DNA from: DATFKA01 sp042095835
GTDB taxonomy: Bacteria > Bacteroidota > Bacteroidia > Chitinophagales > Saprospiraceae
Length of the DNA stretch: 22,874 nucleotides
Assembly: GCA_042095835.1 (NCBI GenBank)
Contig: JBELML010000108.1
Span: forward strand, 1-22,874
Direction of reading: 5' to 3'
The notes under the pieces were generated by a model that was not told the DNA's origin, ran no database searches, and worked only from the letters and a program-made list of their open reading frames with translations. Below are positions 15,430 to 22,874 of the stretch, piece after piece. Positions within the stretch are counted from its first letter, which is position 1, and each line of letters starts with the position of its first letter. Made by a program: the position numbers and the translations under genes.

Positions 15430-16413
15430 ATGCATAAAGAAAAAGATATTCTCTCTCTTTCTGATTTACATCATATACCGCAACCATTCTTGAAGGAAGG
15501 CTTTTTGTTGGGAGTAGAAGGTCTGCCCTCTGATACTGTAGTGTCTAATTTGGAGACATGGCAGCTCAACGACAAGGTTTATACTGCTGGTTTATATACC
15601 TTGCCACTCTATATTTATCACTTAGCGAAAGCACATCGAGCTGGGAAAATTTCTTTGGAAAGCCTTCTGCCGCTGTGGCCTTTATTAGCCACTCCATTAG
15701 AACGCTTAATCGAGCTGCGAGAAGATGCCGACAGTGGCTTACCCTTTTTAATAGACTACCGAGAGTCCCCTTTGCCAAAGGCGAGTTATTGGGAAATGCT
15801 CGAAGCAAAGGATAAAGTCCTGGAGCCTGCATTTATTGCCATTGTCATGGTTGCACTGGAGGCTATGCTCTACCTAGGAGAACAATTGGAGAAGGATACT
15901 TCAACAGTATTGCAAGCCTCTGAAATGATCGCTTTTGGATTCAATGAAGCCCTTTGGGAGGAAGAATATGGTATTTATTTCCCCAAAGAAGTGGGCTCGG
16001 ATGATTTTATCGTGAGCAACTCCATCGGTGGTATTCTTCCCCTATTAGCGGATTTGCCTACACAAGAACAGGCCGAAGCGATTTATAAAGCCTTGAGTTT
16101 AAATTTTGTGCATGGTCAGTTTGGGTATTTTCCTAGTGAGTGTGTGGAGACCGGGAAAGAAGAGCGCATCATTGATCCACTAGCCAACTACCTATTATTG
16201 GATGGTTTGTCACGCTTTGAATTTACAGCTACGGGCAAAGCCCTTCAAAAACAGATCATTGATCTGCATAAGCAATTTGGACCATTGAATGCTTATCCTG
16301 CACAAAAAGTGAATCCGGTTTTATCAGGAGCAGAAACCAGCGAAACTTGGGTAGCTGGAATGGTAGAAATGGTGAAAAATGACAATCTGGTCCACTTCTC
16401 GAATTTAGATTAA
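15430..16413 (+). CDS. alpha/alpha-barrel glycoside hydrolase-like protein (MGH1/GH63-like)
   Basis: 327 residues, soluble, no signal peptide. Helix pairs carry motifs reminiscent of (alpha/alpha)6 barrels: YTAGLYTLPLYIYHLAKAHR, the ERLIELREDADSGLPFLIDY segment, a helix with NEALWEEEYGIYFPKEVGSD, SNSIGGILPLLADLPTQEQA, and a late SETWVAGMVEMV. The LW-x-E-E-x-G-I-Y followed by a pL-a turn resembles GH63/mannosylglycerate-hydrolase-like proteins. It is shorter than typical members (about 400 or more residues), and I cannot place catalytic acids with confidence. It could act on cytoplasmic alpha-glucosides such as glucosylglycerate, which is speculation. It lies 128 bp from the divergent dehydrogenase gene. 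Confidence 0.6.
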   Translation: MHKEKDILSLSDLHHIPQPFLKEGFLLGVEGLPSDTVVSNLETWQLNDKVYTAGLYTLPLYIYHLAKAHRAGKISLESLLPLWPLLATPLERLIELREDADSGLPFLIDYRESPLPKASYWEMLEAKDKVLEPAFIAIVMVALEAMLYLGEQLEKDTSTVLQASEMIAFGFNEALWEEEYGIYFPKEVGSDDFIVSNSIGGILPLLADLPTQEQAEAIYKALSLNFVHGQFGYFPSECVETGKEERIIDPLANYLLLDGLSRFEFTATGKALQKQIIDLHKQFGPLNAYPAQKVNPVLSGAETSETWVAGMVEMVKNDNLVHFSNLD

Positions 16414-16450
16414 TTCGACCAAGGTTGCTGAAGCACCGGGTCTCATTAAC

Positions 16451-16475
16451 ATAACACATAACACATAACACATAT
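16451..16475. repeat. heptamer tandem repeat (ATAACAC)
   Basis: Three exact copies of ATAACAC (16451-16471) plus a partial fourth (ATAT) and a degenerate copy before them. The repeat sits 16 bp downstream of the minus-strand SPOR gene stop, in the convergent gap with the gene ending at 16413. Copy number may vary between strains. Confidence 0.7.
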
Positions 16476-16491
16476 CAGATAACAAATAGCG

Positions 16492-16995
16492 TCACCTCAG
16501 CCGTTTTTTATGGACATAGGCATCGATTCGATGATCCTGTTTCATTTGTTCGGCTAATGCTTGAGCAGCAGCATAAGTCGGGAATCGACCAGTAATGACA
16601 GCGGCCTGCTGTCCACCATTAAAAAAACCTATCTCTGCATCTTCATATCCAAGGCGAATAATCCGTTTTTGTTCTTCTTCGGCAAGTGCTTTGGTGTTGA
16701 AGCTGGCAGCGACCACCATAAATTCTTCTGTCTTGGGCGTAGGGTTTTCTGAAACGATCTCGTTTTGTTCTTGAATAGGCGCTTGTGGCGTATCCACGAC
16801 TAGAGGTTCAGGCCTCGTGGTATCGATGGCAGTGGTGTCCACTGCTGGGCTATTTTCAACGATTGCTTCGCTAGGAATTGCGGGCGTGGGTTGAGGGTCG
16901 ATTTTGTCTAGATTGGCAATTTTGACTAAAAAATAGAGGAGCAGGACTAGGCAAATACCTACGATAAAGATGGTGATATAGTCTAATCTGGACAT
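16492..16995 (-). CDS. SPOR-domain membrane protein
   Basis: 167 residues from ATG 16995. A TTG further upstream (17025) is possible but adds only a basic leader. A single TM (DYITIFIVGICLVLLLYFLV, ~5-24) is followed by a Pro/Thr/Glu-rich periplasmic linker (~30-95). A C-terminal SPOR domain (~98-165) contains FMVVAASFNTKALAEEEQKR, an aromatic GFFNGGQQAAVITGRFPTYA segment and a basic tail (YVHKKRLR). SPOR domains bind denuded glycan strands of septal peptidoglycan, so this is probably an inner-membrane cell-division or cell-wall protein. It is not an FtsN by any specific motif. No operon partner: neighbours on both sides are on the other strand. Confidence 0.85.
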   Translation of the reverse strand: MSRLDYITIFIVGICLVLLLYFLVKIANLDKIDPQPTPAIPSEAIVENSPAVDTTAIDTTRPEPLVVDTPQAPIQEQNEIVSENPTPKTEEFMVVAASFNTKALAEEEQKRIIRLGYEDAEIGFFNGGQQAAVITGRFPTYAAAQALAEQMKQDHRIDAYVHKKRLR

Positions 16996-17222
16996 TTTCT
17001 TTGATTTTTTTAGGATATCACACAATAAAGCAAATTCAAATTACATTTAAAAAAATGTTAATTCTCGTGGTTACAAAGTTGAGATCAAATGCTCTGCCTT
17101 GTATAACGAATTAATTTCTTAACCAATCCAGCATCAACACTATATGCAGCAATCTTTACTTCATTCGGTATCGAACATTCAGGGGCCCTACAATATGAAC
17201 GATGCCATAAATTTGATGAAGT

Positions 17223-18281
17223 ATGAAGTTTACAAAATTCGTTTTGACCTTTAGCCTTGTTTTTGGCTGTACATTCTTCCTTTCCGCTCAAAAAAATAAA
17301 AAAGATTCCGTGGATGTATCCACTATCGAAGTCAAAGAGATGACTTTCGATGAGCGCACTAATTTCCTTTTTGATGCTGTCGATGCCAACGATCAAGAGC
17401 AGGCTAGCCGACTAGCTTGGACCTCGGGTTTCTACAAGCATGATGAAGATGGAGAAACGGCATTGACCAAGGCCATTATTAATGGAGAACTCGATATGAT
17501 CAAACTCCTAAGCGAGAAAGCGGTCATCAATCTTAAAAACCAAGCTGGAGAAACACCGCTGACCTTAGCCATCAAAAAGAAGAACCCTAAGGTAATAGAC
17601 TTGGTTTGTAAAAGAGGGAAAACAGCCCTCAAAAATGATAGCGATCAAGCTCCTCTTTATCTGGCAGTTGAACTTGGTGATTTATTCGTCTTGCAAAAAC
17701 TCATCGATCTCGGTGCACGAGTAGATGTGCAGTCTGAGGGGAAGACGCCGCTTTCCAAGGCTGTTGAGAAAGGGGATATTCGAGTAGTCGCGCTTTTACT
17801 CAAAAATGGCGCCAATCCAAGTATTACGGACCAGGATGGTATCTTGCCCTTATCTAAAGCGGTGTTGTCTAGTAACCTGCCCATAGCTAAAATCCTGCTC
17901 AAGAAAAGCAAGCAAGGCAATAAGGACGCTAATTGGAAAAATGCTATCGGAGAACCCGTAGTACAAGCAGCTATCCGCATGAAAAACCCTGGAATGGTCC
18001 AATTGTTATTGAACTACGGCGCTCAGGCAAATGCCCTCAATTATTTTGACAATTCGAGCTTGCACGTAGCTGCGGAGCTTGGACAAGTAGAGATTGTGAA
18101 AATGCTACTCAACCAGGGAGCTGATAATAATTTGGAAAACATGATGGGCGAAACGGCCTATGATCTAGCCAAGGCTCAAGACCATCAGCAGGTCCTCACA
18201 ACAATTACCGAGTTCAGCAGTGAAAGTGAAGGTACAGCAGCTTCTACTGAAGCAGAACGGCTGGCAGGCTTTGATAACTAA
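17223..18281 (+). CDS. exported ankyrin-repeat protein
   Basis: 352 residues. The signal peptide is MKFTKFVLTFSLVFGCTFFL, with cleavage near SAQ. A short linker leads to about eight consecutive ankyrin repeats from ~60 to ~330, recognisable by G-x-T-x/G-E-T-x-L-x-x-A and LL-x-x-G-A-x-x-N elements, for example DGETALTKAI, GETPLTLAI, GKTPLSKAVEKGDIRVVALL and SSLHVAAELGQVEIVKMLLN. A polar Ser/Glu-rich tail ends the protein. It probably acts as a periplasmic protein-binding scaffold; the partner is unknown. A Cys in the signal (FGCTF) is not a good lipobox. It converges with the MBL-fold gene, leaving 19 bp between stops and no visible terminator. Confidence 0.85.
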   Translation: MKFTKFVLTFSLVFGCTFFLSAQKNKKDSVDVSTIEVKEMTFDERTNFLFDAVDANDQEQASRLAWTSGFYKHDEDGETALTKAIINGELDMIKLLSEKAVINLKNQAGETPLTLAIKKKNPKVIDLVCKRGKTALKNDSDQAPLYLAVELGDLFVLQKLIDLGARVDVQSEGKTPLSKAVEKGDIRVVALLLKNGANPSITDQDGILPLSKAVLSSNLPIAKILLKKSKQGNKDANWKNAIGEPVVQAAIRMKNPGMVQLLLNYGAQANALNYFDNSSLHVAAELGQVEIVKMLLNQGADNNLENMMGETAYDLAKAQDHQQVLTTITEFSSESEGTAASTEAERLAGFDN

Positions 18282-18300
18282 GTCGCTCGTAGTACAAACT

Positions 18301-19083
18301 TCAAACCTCAACGACCTCTTGTAAGCCATCGTAGGATAAAATAATATGGGCTGGAAGCTCCTTGGCAACCTCTTCATACAATCCCATCCGGTGGCTTACA
18401 TGAGTCAGGTAGGTTTTTTGGGCACCGACACGACCCGCAAAATCTATGGCTTGTTGGAGATTTAAATGAGAATAATGTTCCTCTTTCCGCAAGGCATTGA
18501 TGACAAGATATCGAACACCTGCAAGTTTTTCGAACTCTTCCTCAGTAATCGTTTTCATGTCTGTTATATAGGCGAAGCTTCCAATCCTAAAACCCAAAAT
18601 GGGAAGCCGCCCATGTATCACTTCTATTGGGATAACCTCTATTTTTTCTACCTCAAAAGGCTGAGATTTATCAATAGTATGGAGCTTGATCATCGGAGCG
18701 CCAGGATAGCGATTCTCGGTAGCGAAAACATAACCGAATCTATGTATTAATTCTTTTTGGACCCTCGGGATGGTATAGACGGGCATCTCGCCTTGTTGCC
18801 TAAAATTGAAAGGCCGCACATCATCCATTCCGATAATATGATCGTTGTGCTCATGGGTGACGAGTAGAGCATCTAAACGCTGGATTCGATTTTGCAGCAT
18901 CTGCTGCCTGAAGTCAGGGCCACAGTCTACTACCAGTTGAGTGTCGCCAATCTTTAGAGCAATGGAAGTGCGCAAACGATGATTTCTACGATCCTCAGAC
19001 GTACAGACAGGGCAATCACAGCCGATCACTGGAACGCCTTGAGAAGTGCCTGTGCCTAAAAATGTAAAGGTCAGTTCGATGAT
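18301..19083 (-). CDS. MBL-fold metallo-hydrolase, PhnP-like, apparent ATC start
   Basis: 260 residues if read from ATC 19083. The metal-binding HEHNDH lies at 77-82, with later LTHVSH and an ITDM (Asp ligand), and an early GCDCPVC cysteine cluster as in PhnP-type phosphodiesterases. The family N-terminal strand FLGTGTSQGVPVIGC is intact at residues 8-22, but upstream of it the frame (open back to the TGA at 19125-19123) has no ATG, GTG or TTG. The first such codon, GTG 19029, lies after the strand and would remove it. The upstream gene's stop reads TAATC where TAATG would be the usual coupled start, so a G-to-C change at the start codon is likely. The reaction is probably phosphodiester or cyclic-phosphate hydrolysis in the cytoplasm. 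Annotators may show 18301-19029. Confidence 0.82.
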   Translation of the reverse strand: MIELTFTFLGTGTSQGVPVIGCDCPVCTSEDRRNHRLRTSIALKIGDTQLVVDCGPDFRQQMLQNRIQRLDALLVTHEHNDHIIGMDDVRPFNFRQQGEMPVYTIPRVQKELIHRFGYVFATENRYPGAPMIKLHTIDKSQPFEVEKIEVIPIEVIHGRLPILGFRIGSFAYITDMKTITEEEFEKLAGVRYLVINALRKEEHYSHLNLQQAIDFAGRVGAQKTYLTHVSHRMGLYEEVAKELPAHIILSYDGLQEVVEV

Positions 19084-19367
19084 TATTGGGCTTTTTCTTG
19101 CTGATCCAACTTGCGCAAGTCTTCAAAAAATTTCAAATCTTTTTCTTCTAATTGGTGCTCTTCTAGCTCTACTGTCGAAAGAATCTCCAAGAGCGTATTA
19201 ATGCGAGCTTCTGTATCAAAAAATTTGTTGATGACAGCAATTTTTTTGTTCTCCACAATACAATAACCCGACTGGAAGCTACCTTTTTCGTAGCGGATCG
19301 TATATTGGATCGCATCGAAAAGACTTTCTATCTTTTTGAGGAAATGTCTGGTATATTTGATGGTCAT
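19083..19367 (-). CDS. small conserved Bacteroidota protein of unknown function
   Basis: 94 residues, soluble, no signal peptide. It is rich in Lys/Glu with a compact pattern: HFLKKIESLFDAIQYTIRYE, a G-x-F-x-S-G-Y-C strand (KGSFQSGYCIVENKKIAVIN), then helical KFFDTEARINTLLEILSTVE and an acidic coil-like tail. I recognise the pattern as recurring in Bacteroidota, without an assigned function. Its stop shares a base with the proposed ATC start of the MBL-fold hydrolase, so the two are probably translated together and may act in one process. ATG 19367 is the only plausible start. Confidence 0.75.
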   Translation of the reverse strand: MTIKYTRHFLKKIESLFDAIQYTIRYEKGSFQSGYCIVENKKIAVINKFFDTEARINTLLEILSTVELEEHQLEEKDLKFFEDLRKLDQQEKAQ

Positions 19368-19452
19368 ATTTTTGCTTTAAGCCTACTCTAGTAGAGAGCT
19401 AAAGTAACGATTTATCCGTTTATTCACTTGTTTTCTTTGTAAATCCTAACAT

Positions 19453-20040
19453 ATGCGATTGCAATTTTTGTTTATACTCAGTTTAAGCTTTTTAATAAGC
19501 ACTGCCACATTTAGTCAAGAACGCTTTGAAGGCAGTTTAGTTGGAGGTGTAGTACTAGCTCAAATCGACGGCGACCAACTTGCGGGATTTACTAAATTTG
19601 GATTCCAGGCTGGTGCTAAAGTAGAAACCATTCTTTCAGATCGCTGGTCATTTGGTGTGGAGCTACTGTATACCCAACATGGGAGTCGGAAAGGAATCAA
19701 CGATCCAGCGAGTGCTGCCTTTGAACGTATTGACCTGAATCTGGTCGAGGCGCCATTGATGGTCTACTTTAAAGACTGGAAATTCAAGGTAGGTGCCGGC
19801 CTTTCCTATGGAAGAATTATCAATTTTGAAGCCACTGATGTCTTTGGTGCCGATATTACAGAGAACCAAGATTTTCAAGAAGATTTGTTGTTGATGAACC
19901 TGAGCGTGGGCTATCAGATTAATGAGAATTTATTACTGGATGTTCGCTGGTCCAAATATTTAACTAATTTGCAGGCCGATTCAAGGGCCGGAACTTTCCT
20001 AGGCCGAAACATTGCCATTAGAGGTATTTACATCTTGTAG
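19453..20040 (+). CDS. outer-membrane beta-barrel protein (PorT-like)
   Basis: 195 residues. The signal peptide is MRLQFLFILSLSFLISTATF, with cleavage before QERF. The mature part alternates hydrophobic and polar residues in strands: GSLVGGVVLAQIDGDQL (with the common GG-x-x-x-x-Q-x-DGD opening), GFQAGAKVETILSDRWSFGV, ELLYTQHGSRKG, LVEAPLMVYF, VGAGLSYGRI, LLMNLSVGYQI, LLLDVRWSKY, ending in RNIAIRGIYIL. This is the OMP_b-brl_2/PorT-like class of about eight-stranded barrels, very common in Bacteroidota and of mostly unknown cargo. The phosphatase gene starts one base after its stop, so they are probably cotranscribed. Confidence 0.87.
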   Translation: MRLQFLFILSLSFLISTATFSQERFEGSLVGGVVLAQIDGDQLAGFTKFGFQAGAKVETILSDRWSFGVELLYTQHGSRKGINDPASAAFERIDLNLVEAPLMVYFKDWKFKVGAGLSYGRIINFEATDVFGADITENQDFQEDLLLMNLSVGYQINENLLLDVRWSKYLTNLQADSRAGTFLGRNIAIRGIYIL

Positions 20041-20041
20041 C

Positions 20042-20807
20042 ATGACAGAAAAACTAGCTGTTCTAGATTTAGGAACAAACACCTTCCATCTTTTAATTCT
20101 TGAGTTTCAAGAAGATGGCCAATTCACGGAGCATTTTCGGGAAAGAAGATTTATTAAACTTGCTGAAAATGGAATCGAAAAAATTGGCGCTCAACCTTTT
20201 AGTCGGGCAGTAGCGACTATGCAAGACTTTGCCAAAATACTAGAAGAGCAACAAGTCGATAGGGTTTTTGCTTTTGGTACAGCAGCCCTGCGTACTGCAA
20301 GCAATGGCCCCACGCTAGCCAATACTATTCTAGAAAAAACCGGGATCAAAGTAGATATTATCGATGGTAATCGGGAAGCTGCGCTGATTCATAAAGGCGT
20401 GCAACTGGCGGTGCCTTTCGATCAAGAAAACCGCTTGATTATGGATATTGGAGGTGGTAGCGTAGAGTTTATTATCGCCAACCAAGATCGAGTTCAATGG
20501 GCCGAAAGTTTTCCTATTGGTGTAGCTATTTTATACAATGAGTTTCATAACACAGAACCCATTTCAACCGAAAGCCAAGAAGAACTTCATGCCTTTATTG
20601 ATCAAAAACTAGGTGCTCTAGCGGCGGCCCTACTTCGATTTCCATGCAAAGATTTAGTGGGTGCTTCGGGTACTTTTGATGTGATTGAAAATCTTTTGGC
20701 CGAAAGCAAAGCTGGACCACATCATGCCTTTGTAGCAGCGAACCAATTAGGTATACTAAAAGATAAAGTACTAGCGGCAACGCTGGAAGAGCGTCGCAAT
20801 ATGCCAG
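20042..20807 (+). CDS. Ppx/GppA-family exopolyphosphatase, 3' end lost in gap
   Basis: About 255 residues are visible. Phosphate-1 motif AVLDLGTNTFHLLILEF (7-ish to 23), FGTAALRTASNG, phosphate-2 DIGGGSVEFII near 140, and the adenosine-type VGASGTFDVIENLL are all present, as in the ASKHA-fold exopolyphosphatase/pppGpp phosphatases. It would hydrolyse polyphosphate ends or pppGpp in the cytoplasm. ATG 20042 is one base after the barrel gene's stop; an upstream in-frame ATG (20012) lies inside that gene and was rejected. The family is about 300 residues, so roughly 45-50 residues are missing into the N run. Reading across the gap gives a false fusion. Confidence 0.85.
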
Positions 20808-20907
20808 NNNNNNNNNNNNNNNNNNNNNNNNNNNNNNNNNNNNNNNNNNNNNNNNNNNNNNNNNNNNNNNNNNNNNNNNNNNNNNNNNNNNNNNNNNNNN
20901 NNNNNNN
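20808..20907. other. assembly gap (100 N)
   Basis: Exactly 100 N, the conventional length for a gap of unknown size. The end of the Ppx gene and the beginning of the next gene, including most of its signal peptide, must lie here, so the true gap is probably larger than 100 bp. Confidence 0.95.
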
Positions 20908-21450
20908 CCTATTTCTGCCCAAGAAGTTTTCCAAGAAAGAGGAAATTTTCCAATCACCCTTTCTATCCAATTTCAATCTTTCGGTCTTCCCTTTAAAAAC
21001 TTGAAGCATAATTTCAAAAACCTAGGGATCGGCCTTGGTACGGAGTTCAAGTGGGGTGGCCAAGGTGCTACAGTCCAGTAATTTAAGCTAGTCCGCTATT
21101 TTAACCAAACCATGGGGAATGGGTGGTTGGCCTCTACCCATTTTGCTTGGCGACCGATTCCCGAAGAAGTGTTCCAGCCCGAAATTAATCTAGGTTTGGC
21201 TTGGCATTATGTGTCTAGACCATCTACATCCTATATTCAAAAAGGAGGTAGTTGGATAAGCCAAGGTAAAAAAGGAAAAGGGATGCTGAGTGTTCCGATA
21301 GGCCTGGGTCTAGGCTATTTAGCAGAAGAAAGCGCCTGGAATCCTTATATCAATTACCAGCTGCTCTTGTCCGCTGGCTATAGCGAAACCATTCCTGTAG
21401 TTCCCTATAATTTTATGGAAATCGGATTTCGAAAATTTAATCAAGAGTAA
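20908..21450 (+). pseudogene. barrel-like exported protein split by an in-frame TAA; 5' end in gap
   Basis: The frame opening right after the gap reads PISAQEVFQERGNFPITLSI, which looks like the end of a signal peptide and a mature N-terminus. It continues through IQFQSFGLPFKNLKHNFKNL and IGLGTEFKWGGQGATVQ to a TAA at 21079-21081. The same frame continues without further stops through FKLVRYFNQ into the segment that starts at ATG 21112 (MGNGWLASTHFAWRP) and ends at 21450. The second half has barrel-like alternation (EINLGLAWHYVSRPS, VPIGLGLGYLAEESAWNPYI, FMEIGFRKFNQE). A single gene of roughly 190-200 residues interrupted by one nonsense codon explains this best; a simple annotation would show only a 112-residue hypothetical protein at 21112-21450. 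A base-calling error near the contig end is possible. The serine hydrolase gene follows after 26 bp. Confidence 0.75.
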
Positions 21451-21476
21451 TCCTTTTTTATATCCAAATCAGTCGT

Positions 21477-22652
21477 ATGCGTTTCTTATCTCTATTTGTA
21501 TGTTGCGCTCTTCTATTGGGCGCCTGTGCCACTTTGAAAGTAGACACTCCTCTTGTTGAATGTCCAGCTACACTTATTGATTCCAGTTCGGATAAAGCTT
21601 ATACCAAAATTCAGGCTTTGCTCGATGAAATTGTCACCTTAGGGGTGCCCGGCATTGCCATGGCGACCTATTCAAAGGGACAATGGTGGGAGTCAGCGGC
21701 AGGTTTTGCTAGTGTAGAAAAAAAGATTCCCATGGGAAGTTGTCATTTGCATTATCTGCAAAGTATTTCAAAAACCTATATGGCCGTTGCTGTTTTGCAG
21801 CTTTATGAGAAAGGTCAATTAGATATTGATGCATCAATTGGGCAATATCTTCCTCCAGCTATTTTAGAGAATCTGCCCGAATATAAAGGGCTTACTGTAA
21901 AAATGCTTTTAAACCATACCTCTGGTTTGCCCGAATATAATGATGATCCCAATTATATTTCCACCTTGCTACAAAGATGGGAGTACCACTTTGAGCCAGA
22001 AGAATATATAGAGGTCATACAAAATAAAGCAATGGATTTTGAGCCGGGGAGCCATTTTAGTTATCGCAATCTCAATTATGTGCTTTTGGCTTTGATGGTA
22101 GACGAACTAGTAGGAAGTCATACAGATTACATTAGCCAAAATATATTCCAGCCTTTGGGTTTACAATCTTCTTATTATCAGAGTGAGTCAGGCTATTTGC
22201 AATACCCTGAATTGTACAATGCGTATTGGGATAGACACGCTGATGGCTATATCGAAAATATATCTCAATTACAACGTAAAAATGTATCCGAAATGGTAGG
22301 AGATGATGGTATTGTTGCTACGCCTAGAGATGCGGTACTTTTCCTCAAGGGGATTTTCGAGAACCAATTGCTACAAGCTGAAACCTTGCAGCTGATGCAG
22401 GAATGGGCTACTTATGCGGATGGAGGAATCGCTTACGGCTTAGGCCTTGATTATGCTAAGTTTGTAGACCAGCTTGCTTATGGGCATAGTGGAGGAGGCA
22501 TAGGTGCAGGTTGCCAACTTTACTATTTTCCTAAGCAAGAGGTTTATTGCTTTATTGGTATTAATCTTGGTACTGTCACGGAAAGCCCCATCCATCAAAA
22601 GATAGAACCCAAATTAAATGAATTGTATCAAGCGCTATTGGCTATGGATTAA
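21477..22652 (+). CDS. lipoprotein serine hydrolase, class C beta-lactamase fold
   Basis: 391 residues with lipoprotein signal MRFLSLFVCCALLLGAC (lipobox LGAC, Cys17). The three active-site elements of the class C beta-lactamase/DD-peptidase/esterase fold are present: S96-I-S-K99 (nucleophile and base), Y196-R-N198, and H337-S-G in place of KTG. LLNHTSGLPEY is the usual family segment between the first two. HSG rather than KTG points to an esterase or peptidase-like member rather than a true beta-lactamase; the substrate is not predictable. It would sit in the envelope, attached by lipid. It begins 26 bp after the broken barrel gene, without visible terminator between. Confidence 0.88.
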   Translation: MRFLSLFVCCALLLGACATLKVDTPLVECPATLIDSSSDKAYTKIQALLDEIVTLGVPGIAMATYSKGQWWESAAGFASVEKKIPMGSCHLHYLQSISKTYMAVAVLQLYEKGQLDIDASIGQYLPPAILENLPEYKGLTVKMLLNHTSGLPEYNDDPNYISTLLQRWEYHFEPEEYIEVIQNKAMDFEPGSHFSYRNLNYVLLALMVDELVGSHTDYISQNIFQPLGLQSSYYQSESGYLQYPELYNAYWDRHADGYIENISQLQRKNVSEMVGDDGIVATPRDAVLFLKGIFENQLLQAETLQLMQEWATYADGGIAYGLGLDYAKFVDQLAYGHSGGGIGAGCQLYYFPKQEVYCFIGINLGTVTESPIHQKIEPKLNELYQALLAMD

Positions 22653-22655
22653 CAC

Positions 22656-22781
22656 CTATGGCAAAGTCACCAAAAAATCACCCTGCAATTTTTTATAATT
22701 CCTACTGAAACTCCAATTCAAAACCGCTCTAGCATCTTCATTTTTGTCATTCGATACAAAAACGAAGCAAAAAAATCTTGC
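22656..22781 (-). pseudogene. possible 3' coding remnant or repeat-borne reading frame
   Basis: A minus-strand open stretch of about 41 codons ends in TAG (22658-22656) and is blocked upstream by another TAG (22784-22782). Its translation includes FVFVSNDKNEDARAVLNW and ends GDFLVTLP. It has no start codon at its head, and its upstream end lies in repeat-looking DNA. It could be the eroded tail of a gene or chance. Confidence 0.2.
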
Positions 22782-22830
22782 CTAGCCAAACTCGCTCCGC
22801 TCAAACAATGCCTAGGCGACCTCCCGCACT
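22765..22830. repeat. repeat-like palindromic segment after the serine hydrolase
   Basis: GCCTAG (22780-22785) and CTAGGC (22811-22816, inside the self-palindrome GCCTAGGC) bracket an AACTCGCTCCGCTCAAACA core. A run of seven A precedes it. Sequences of this kind (ACTCGCTNCGCTCAAAC between GCCTAG arms) look like dispersed Bacteroidota intergenic repeats. There is only one copy in the window, so repeat status is unproven. The remaining downstream DNA to the window end holds no recognised feature. Confidence 0.35.
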
Positions 22831-22874
22831 TCACTTATGACCTTTTTGCACTTAATTTCGAGAAATAAGCATTT

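Noticed and set aside
16445..16475. CRISPR-like array
   Set aside because: The ATAACAC units are 7 bp and directly abutting, with no spacers; it is a simple tandem repeat.
17208..17215. TAAATTTG -7 box before the ankyrin gene
   Set aside because: It lies only 7 bp before the ATG, so the transcript would be almost leaderless, and no -33 element is present; probably chance.
20012..21004. Apparent single ORF running from the barrel gene's 3' end through the N gap
   Set aside because: It starts inside the barrel gene and is joined across 100 N; the sequence after the gap belongs in another frame to a different gene.

Overview
The window comes from a Bacteroidota chromosome, most likely a Saprospiraceae/Lewinella-like marine member. 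The supporting signs are moderate-to-low GC, a membrane-anchored AraC-type regulator, two ~800-residue FtsX/MacB-type permeases of the kind abundant in this phylum, a secreted Asp-box propeller protein, PorT-like beta-barrel proteins, almost no Shine-Dalgarno signals, and a CrtD-CruF-CrtZ carotenoid cassette typical of marine Bacteroidota. One scaffold gap (100 N) shows that this is a draft assembly.

Layout. Positions 1-54 are the 3' end of the tmRNA gene, followed by a hairpin terminator. Next come a 7-TM AraC-type regulator (+) and an ABC permease (+). A 315-bp convergent intergenic region (3756-4070) holds a terminator palindrome and a complex nested inverted-repeat element. A secreted Asp-box/sortilin-like protein and a second ABC permease follow on the minus strand. 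After a divergent regulatory region there is a SnoaL-like protein and a DUF6992-like membrane protein, and then a tightly packed carotenoid operon (11236-13854). A second copy of the repeat hairpin lies in the convergent gap after crtZ. Then come a lipoprotein sorbosone/glucose dehydrogenase (-), an alpha/alpha-barrel glycoside-hydrolase-like protein (+), a SPOR-domain membrane protein (-), an exported ankyrin-repeat protein (+), an MBL-fold hydrolase with a small conserved partner (-), a beta-barrel protein with an Ppx/GppA phosphatase that runs into the gap (+), a second barrel-like gene broken by an in-frame stop (+), and a lipoprotein serine hydrolase of the class C beta-lactamase fold (+).

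How the genes work together. The clearest pathway is the carotenoid operon: hydration (CruF), 3',4'-desaturation (CrtD) and ring 3-hydroxylation (CrtZ) are the three steps expected to turn gamma-carotene into saproxanthin. Most other genes encode envelope or exported proteins with no obvious shared pathway.

The most unusual signals are: (i) a 48-nt hairpin repeat present twice, each time between convergent genes, whose differences are largely compensatory; (ii) an MBL hydrolase whose conserved N-terminus has no ATG, GTG or TTG and appears to start at ATC; (iii) a barrel-like gene split by a single TAA just after the assembly gap. I found no CRISPR array, insertion sequence, phage gene or defence system.
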